From the NCBI GenBank assembly GCA_947302175.1, contig CAMYVB010000009.1, positions 1-64,000 of the forward strand: a stretch of 64,000 nt of DNA, given 5' to 3'. A model generated the notes under the pieces. The model had not been told where the DNA came from. It saw nothing but the letters and a program-made list of their open reading frames with translations, and did not search any database. This document shows, piece after piece, positions 60,203 through 64,000 of the stretch. Position numbers and translations under genes: made by a program. This stretch comes from an uncultured Bacteroidales bacterium (GTDB lineage: Bacteria > Bacteroidota > Bacteroidia > Bacteroidales > UBA932). Every line of letters starts with the position of its first letter. Positions within the stretch are counted from its first letter, which is position 1.

Positions 60203-60326
60203 AACAAAGACAGGAACACAGGCCGCCGGGAGCCAATGACCGCGAAGGAAAAAAGCTAGAGAAACCCGAAGCGCAGGCACACGCCCGGCGGCTTTTTACA
60301 ACGCCAAAACCTCAAATAGATTTGAT

Positions 60327-60644
60327 ATGTATACACAGGAAATCACACCCGAAACGCCTTTAGTGCAAATGACCGCCGGGCAGCTGGCCGAATACCTCAA
60401 CAGCCGGGCGCAGGGAGCCCAGCCGGGCACAGGAACACAGGCCGCCGGGGCCGCCCAGCCCCGCCGCTTTGTCTATGGATTGCGGGGCATTATGCAGCTA
60501 TTCAATGTTTCCAATGTTACCGCCCAGCGCTACAAAAGGGGCATCATAAAAGATGCCGTTTCCCAACAGGGCAAAATCATAGTAGTAGATGCCGACAAAG
60601 CCCTACAGCTATTCAAAGAATGGAAGGATAGCAAAGGGGAATAA
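60327..60644 (+). CDS. DUF3853-like DNA-binding protein
   Basis: FVYGLRGIMQLFNVSNVTAQRYKRGIIKDAVSQQGKIIVVDADKALQLFKEWK. Confidence 0.75.
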   Translation: MYTQEITPETPLVQMTAGQLAEYLNSRAQGAQPGTGTQAAGAAQPRRFVYGLRGIMQLFNVSNVTAQRYKRGIIKDAVSQQGKIIVVDADKALQLFKEWKDSKGE

Positions 60645-60765
60645 TGAAGGCAGCCGCGCACAGCAATAGCTGTAGCAACGGCCGCCCCGCTAGTAGACGG
60701 ACAAATATAGCGCTTTTTTGCGACTTATGGGCCGCCGCTGGCGTAATCTTTAGCCGTATTGAGAA

Positions 60766-62229
60766 ATGACACCTAACAAAGAATTTGCGGCCCAGCTGGC
60801 GCAGGATATAGCGGCCCGGGGGGAAGCGCTGGAAACCCAGCCCGGACCCTTCGCGCCGGAACTGCAGGGCATCATTGACAGCCTAGAGCCTTTGAATTTC
60901 CGGGAACTAGCCGGGGCGAAGGCCAATGAAAAGCTAAAGCACAGCGAAACGCTAGTATTGGCTGTGCGGGAATTGCTCAAAATAGTAGAAACCGCCGGGG
61001 CTGGATTAACAGCCCAAAACGGCCTGCCCTTTGTCTATAACGGCCGATATTGGCAGGAAACTAGCCCGGGAGAAATTGAAGCCTTTTTGACAGCCGCAGC
61101 TATCAAAATGGGCATAGATGAACTAACGGCCGAATACTTTGAAAATCAAGAAAAGCTATACAAGCAATTCCTAAAGACTGCCCGACTACGGGCGCAGCGC
61201 CGGGACCGGGGCAAAATCCTTATCAATTTCCCCAATGGGACACTAGAGATAACACAGGCCGGGCGCTGGCATTTGAGGGAACACCGCCGGGCCGACTTTA
61301 TCAAATATGAATTGCCCTACAGCTATGATGCTACCGCCACCACCTGCCCGCTATTTACGGCCTACCTCAACAAAGTACAGCCCGACAGGGCAGCGCAGGC
61401 TGTGCTGGCCGAATTCGTAGGGAACGCCCTAGCGCCCGAATTGAAGCTACAAAAAGCCCTAGTTTTGAACGGCCCGGGCAGCAACGGAAAAAGCGTATTT
61501 TGCGACATTATAACGGCCGTATTGGGCCGGGAAAATGTAAGTAGCTACACAATGGAAAGCCTAACAAAGTCGGACAGCCGCAGCTGCGCCCAGCTGGAAA
61601 ACAAGCTACTTAACTACTCTAGCGAAAACTCTATCAAAATGAATGTTGAGGCCTTCAAAACGCTAGTTTGTGGGGAGCCTATAGAGGTACGCCGCTTGTA
61701 TGGGGAATCCTACCAAATTGAAGGCTACGCAAAACTAATGTTCAATTGTAACCTACTGCCCCGGGACATAGAGCAAAGCGAAGGCTTTTTTAGGCGCTTC
61801 CTTATAATCCCCTTCACTACCAAAATTGAGGAATCCGAAAAGGACCCCGAATTAGCGGCCAAAATCATAGCGCAGGAACTGCCCGCCGTATTCAATTGGG
61901 TATTGCAGGGGCTGCGCAGGCTACTACAGGCAAAGGCCTTCACGCCCTGCGACACAGCCCGGGAAGCGCTGGAAGCCTACAGGAAGGAATCTAACAGCGT
62001 TTTAATGTTCATTGAGGAATACGGCCTAGAGCCGGGGAGCCCAGCCGACCGGGAAGCCCTCAAAGACCTATACAACGCTTACAATTTCTATTGCAAAAGT
62101 AGTGGCTACTACCCTATGGGCAAAAGCACCTTCAATAAGCAAATGCAGGCACAGGGCTTTAGCGGGGGCCGGGACAGCAAAGGAATGTATCTAGCCTGTA
62201 AGGGCTTTGCCGATGCCGACAGGATTTGA
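60766..62229 (+). CDS. P4/D5-type SF3 helicase / DNA primase family protein
   Basis: Walker A LNGPGSNGKSVFCDII; LLNYSSENS; KLMFNCNLLPRD; FFRRFLIIPF. Confidence 0.9.
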   Translation: MTPNKEFAAQLAQDIAARGEALETQPGPFAPELQGIIDSLEPLNFRELAGAKANEKLKHSETLVLAVRELLKIVETAGAGLTAQNGLPFVYNGRYWQETSPGEIEAFLTAAAIKMGIDELTAEYFENQEKLYKQFLKTARLRAQRRDRGKILINFPNGTLEITQAGRWHLREHRRADFIKYELPYSYDATATTCPLFTAYLNKVQPDRAAQAVLAEFVGNALAPELKLQKALVLNGPGSNGKSVFCDIITAVLGRENVSSYTMESLTKSDSRSCAQLENKLLNYSSENSIKMNVEAFKTLVCGEPIEVRRLYGESYQIEGYAKLMFNCNLLPRDIEQSEGFFRRFLIIPFTTKIEESEKDPELAAKIIAQELPAVFNWVLQGLRRLLQAKAFTPCDTAREALEAYRKESNSVLMFIEEYGLEPGSPADREALKDLYNAYNFYCKSSGYYPMGKSTFNKQMQAQGFSGGRDSKGMYLACKGFADADRI

Positions 62230-62256
62230 AGCCTACCCCCCGGGGGTATTTTTTTA
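62230..62256 (+). terminator. Rho-independent terminator after the helicase gene
   Basis: TACCCCCCGGGGGTATTTTTTT. Confidence 0.7.
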
Positions 62257-62413
62257 AAGGGGTAGGGGTCCCCTAAACCTCGACCACAGCCCCGCCCGCC
62301 GCTATGCAATTTTTTGGATTTGCGGAACTTTTCGCCAAATAGTTACAATTTATTACATTTTTCGGCCAAAAACTTACGCTTTTTAATGCCGGTACAGCTC
62401 AAAATCTTACAAA

Positions 62414-63433
62414 TTGAAAGCAACGCACCGCTACATATTGGAGCCCTACACAGGGCCGGACAGCCGCCACGCCTGCCCCCAATGTGGGAAGGCCGGGGCC
62501 TTCGCCCGCTACATAGACAGCACCACCGGGGAAGCGCTGGCCGACAATGTGGGCCGATGCAACCGCGAAGATAGTTGCGGCTACCACTACAAACCGGGGC
62601 AATTTTTCAAAGATAATCCCGACAAAGGGCAGCCCTTTACGCCTGTAAAACGGACCAAAACCCGGCCGATAGTGCGGGAATGGAAGCCCGCCCCGCCGCC
62701 GGAATCCTACACAATCCCGGGCGCTGTCCTCAACGCCTTTTTTCGCTTTGAAAAGGAAGCCGACCAAAAGCGCCTGCGCACCCAGCGCCGGGCAGGGCCC
62801 ACAAACCTAGATTTATACCTGTGCAAAGTATTGGGGCCGGACCGCTATAGGGCTGTGCGCAAAGCCTACCACCTCAAAAGATACAGGGGCGCAGCTGTCT
62901 TTGTCTACTGCGACCGGGAAGGCCGCTATAGGACTATGAAACGAATCTACTACAAAGAGAATGGACACCGGGACAAAGACACCCAGCCGACACTACTACA
63001 CACCCACGAAAATATAAAGCCCTACCTTCCCGAAGGCTGGACCCTGCGCCGCTGTCTATTTGGGGAGCATCTACTACAGGGCAGCCCAGCCGCCCCTGTG
63101 GCGCTAGTGGAAAGCGAAAAAACGGCCCTAATTGGGGCCGCCCTGTGCCCGGGCCCTGTATGGCTAGCTGTAGGGGGCAAACAATGGCTAAACGCCGACA
63201 CCTGCGCAGCGTTGAGGGGCCGCCGCGTAGTAGCCTACCCCGATTTGCAAGCCTTCGCCCTGTGGCAGCACACGCTGGCCGACATAGCCCGCCGCGTAGG
63301 TTTTGCCGTTGAGGTTTCCGACATTTTGGAACGCACAGCAACAGCGCAGGAACGCGCCGCCGGGCTGGACATAGCCGACTATCTAATAAAGGCCGACAGG
63401 GGCCCGGAAACGGCCGGGGATAGCATCATATAG
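62414..63433 (+). CDS. Primase-like protein with N-terminal zinc finger and toprim-like region (DUF6371-like); TTG start
   Basis: CPQCGKAGAFARYID...GRCNREDSCGYHYKPGQFF; VALVESEKTALIGA; GRRVVAYPDLQAF. Confidence 0.75.
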   Translation: MKATHRYILEPYTGPDSRHACPQCGKAGAFARYIDSTTGEALADNVGRCNREDSCGYHYKPGQFFKDNPDKGQPFTPVKRTKTRPIVREWKPAPPPESYTIPGAVLNAFFRFEKEADQKRLRTQRRAGPTNLDLYLCKVLGPDRYRAVRKAYHLKRYRGAAVFVYCDREGRYRTMKRIYYKENGHRDKDTQPTLLHTHENIKPYLPEGWTLRRCLFGEHLLQGSPAAPVALVESEKTALIGAALCPGPVWLAVGGKQWLNADTCAALRGRRVVAYPDLQAFALWQHTLADIARRVGFAVEVSDILERTATAQERAAGLDIADYLIKADRGPETAGDSII

Positions 63434-63456
63434 GGAAGCATCAAACCACCTCAACA

Positions 63457-63747
63457 ATGAATAGCGAATACTACGAAATCAAAGAAATTGCCCAGCTGGA
63501 GCAATCAGCCTATGACGGCCGGACAGGGGAACTATTGGCAAAGCGCTTTGAAAGGCTGTTGAAGCGACAGCACAGCGAAATAGCGCAGTATAAGGGCCTG
63601 CGCCGGGACCTAGACCGCCTTCCACCCGGACCCACCCGGGAAGCAATAGCGGCCAAAATCCGGGCATTTACGGCCGACCACGCCCGCCGTATAGAACGCT
63701 ACGCCACTAAACTAGTTGAGGAATCCCACCCGGCCGGGAAGGGATAG
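63457..63747 (+). CDS. Small hypothetical element protein
   Basis: MNSEYYEIKEIAQLEQSAYDGRTGELLAKRFERLLKRQHSEIAQYK...; helical, charged; element-like codon usage. Confidence 0.55.
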   Translation: MNSEYYEIKEIAQLEQSAYDGRTGELLAKRFERLLKRQHSEIAQYKGLRRDLDRLPPGPTREAIAAKIRAFTADHARRIERYATKLVEESHPAGKG

Positions 63748-63882
63748 CCGCCCAGCTGGACACCTCAACACCCCAACAGGCCGGGCGCTGGCGCTAGCTG
63801 GCGGCCCGCCTTTGTTCTATCCCACAGGGAGCCCAGCCGACAGGGGCCGACCTCAACGGCCGACAGCTGGCCGGAATCCTTC

Positions 63883-63962
63883 ACGCGCGCGCAATTGGGC
63901 GAATTGGGCGAATTGAGCCCAGCCGCCCAGCTGGCCGGGGCCTTCGCGCCTACGCGCGCGCA
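63883..63962. repeat. ACGCGCGCGCA direct repeats flanking AATTGGGCG iteron-like repeats
   Basis: ACGCGCGCGCA at 63883-63893 and 63952-63962; AATTGGGCG at 63893-63901 and 63902-63910, degenerate third copy 63911-63919. Confidence 0.85.
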
Positions 63963-64000
63963 GTAAGTCGGAAATGTGGGGCAGGGCCAAACACACAGGC

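Larger units (their letters stand above)
57064..64000. mobile_element. Left part of an integrative (probably mobilizable) element; right end outside the window
   Basis: Tyrosine recombinase at the edge, DUF3853-like, P4/D5-type helicase and primase/toprim genes, abrupt composition change. Left end not resolved to the base. Confidence 0.8.

Noticed and set aside
63716-63916. 66-aa ORF MRNPTRPGRDSRPAGHLNTPTG...
   Set aside because: Lies over intergenic GC-rich repeats and lacks element-like codon pattern.

Overview
The window is a high-GC Bacteroidales-type chromosome segment (taxonomic call is inference, from TAnnTTTG -7 boxes, SusC/SusD, T9SS/PorV and gene content). It has two parts. Positions 1 to about 57,063 are chromosome: a DUF1080 protein, an SPFH protein, an rseC-rnfBCDGEA operon, dnaB, M23 peptidases, alaS, a single ORF that fuses an LptF/LptG-type permease to methionyl-tRNA formyltransferase, an Fe-S redox/peptidase operon, nrdD/nrdG, mdh, a PorV-like protein with an S8 peptidase carrying a T9SS-type C-terminus, a SusC/SusD locus with orphan lipoproteins, comM/tsaE, an ECF sigma factor with a trans-envelope beta-barrel partner, TPR/EnvC-like/Sir2 genes, and a fimbrillin-like surface cassette. 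From about 57,064 to the window end lies the left part of an integrative element: tyrosine recombinase, DUF3853-like protein, P4/D5-type helicase, primase/toprim-like protein. Its composition differs sharply from the chromosome: by eye no GATC, CATG or ACGT, and about 40 CTAG sites in 6.7 kb, with a dispersed family of short GC-rich repeats. The strongest leads are the LptF-Fmt fusion, the palindrome-avoidance signature of the element, two small ORFs absent from the ORF track, nested intergenic repeats, and the surface protease/importer locus. No tRNA, rRNA or CRISPR array was recognised. All family calls are from reading the translations; no searches were run.
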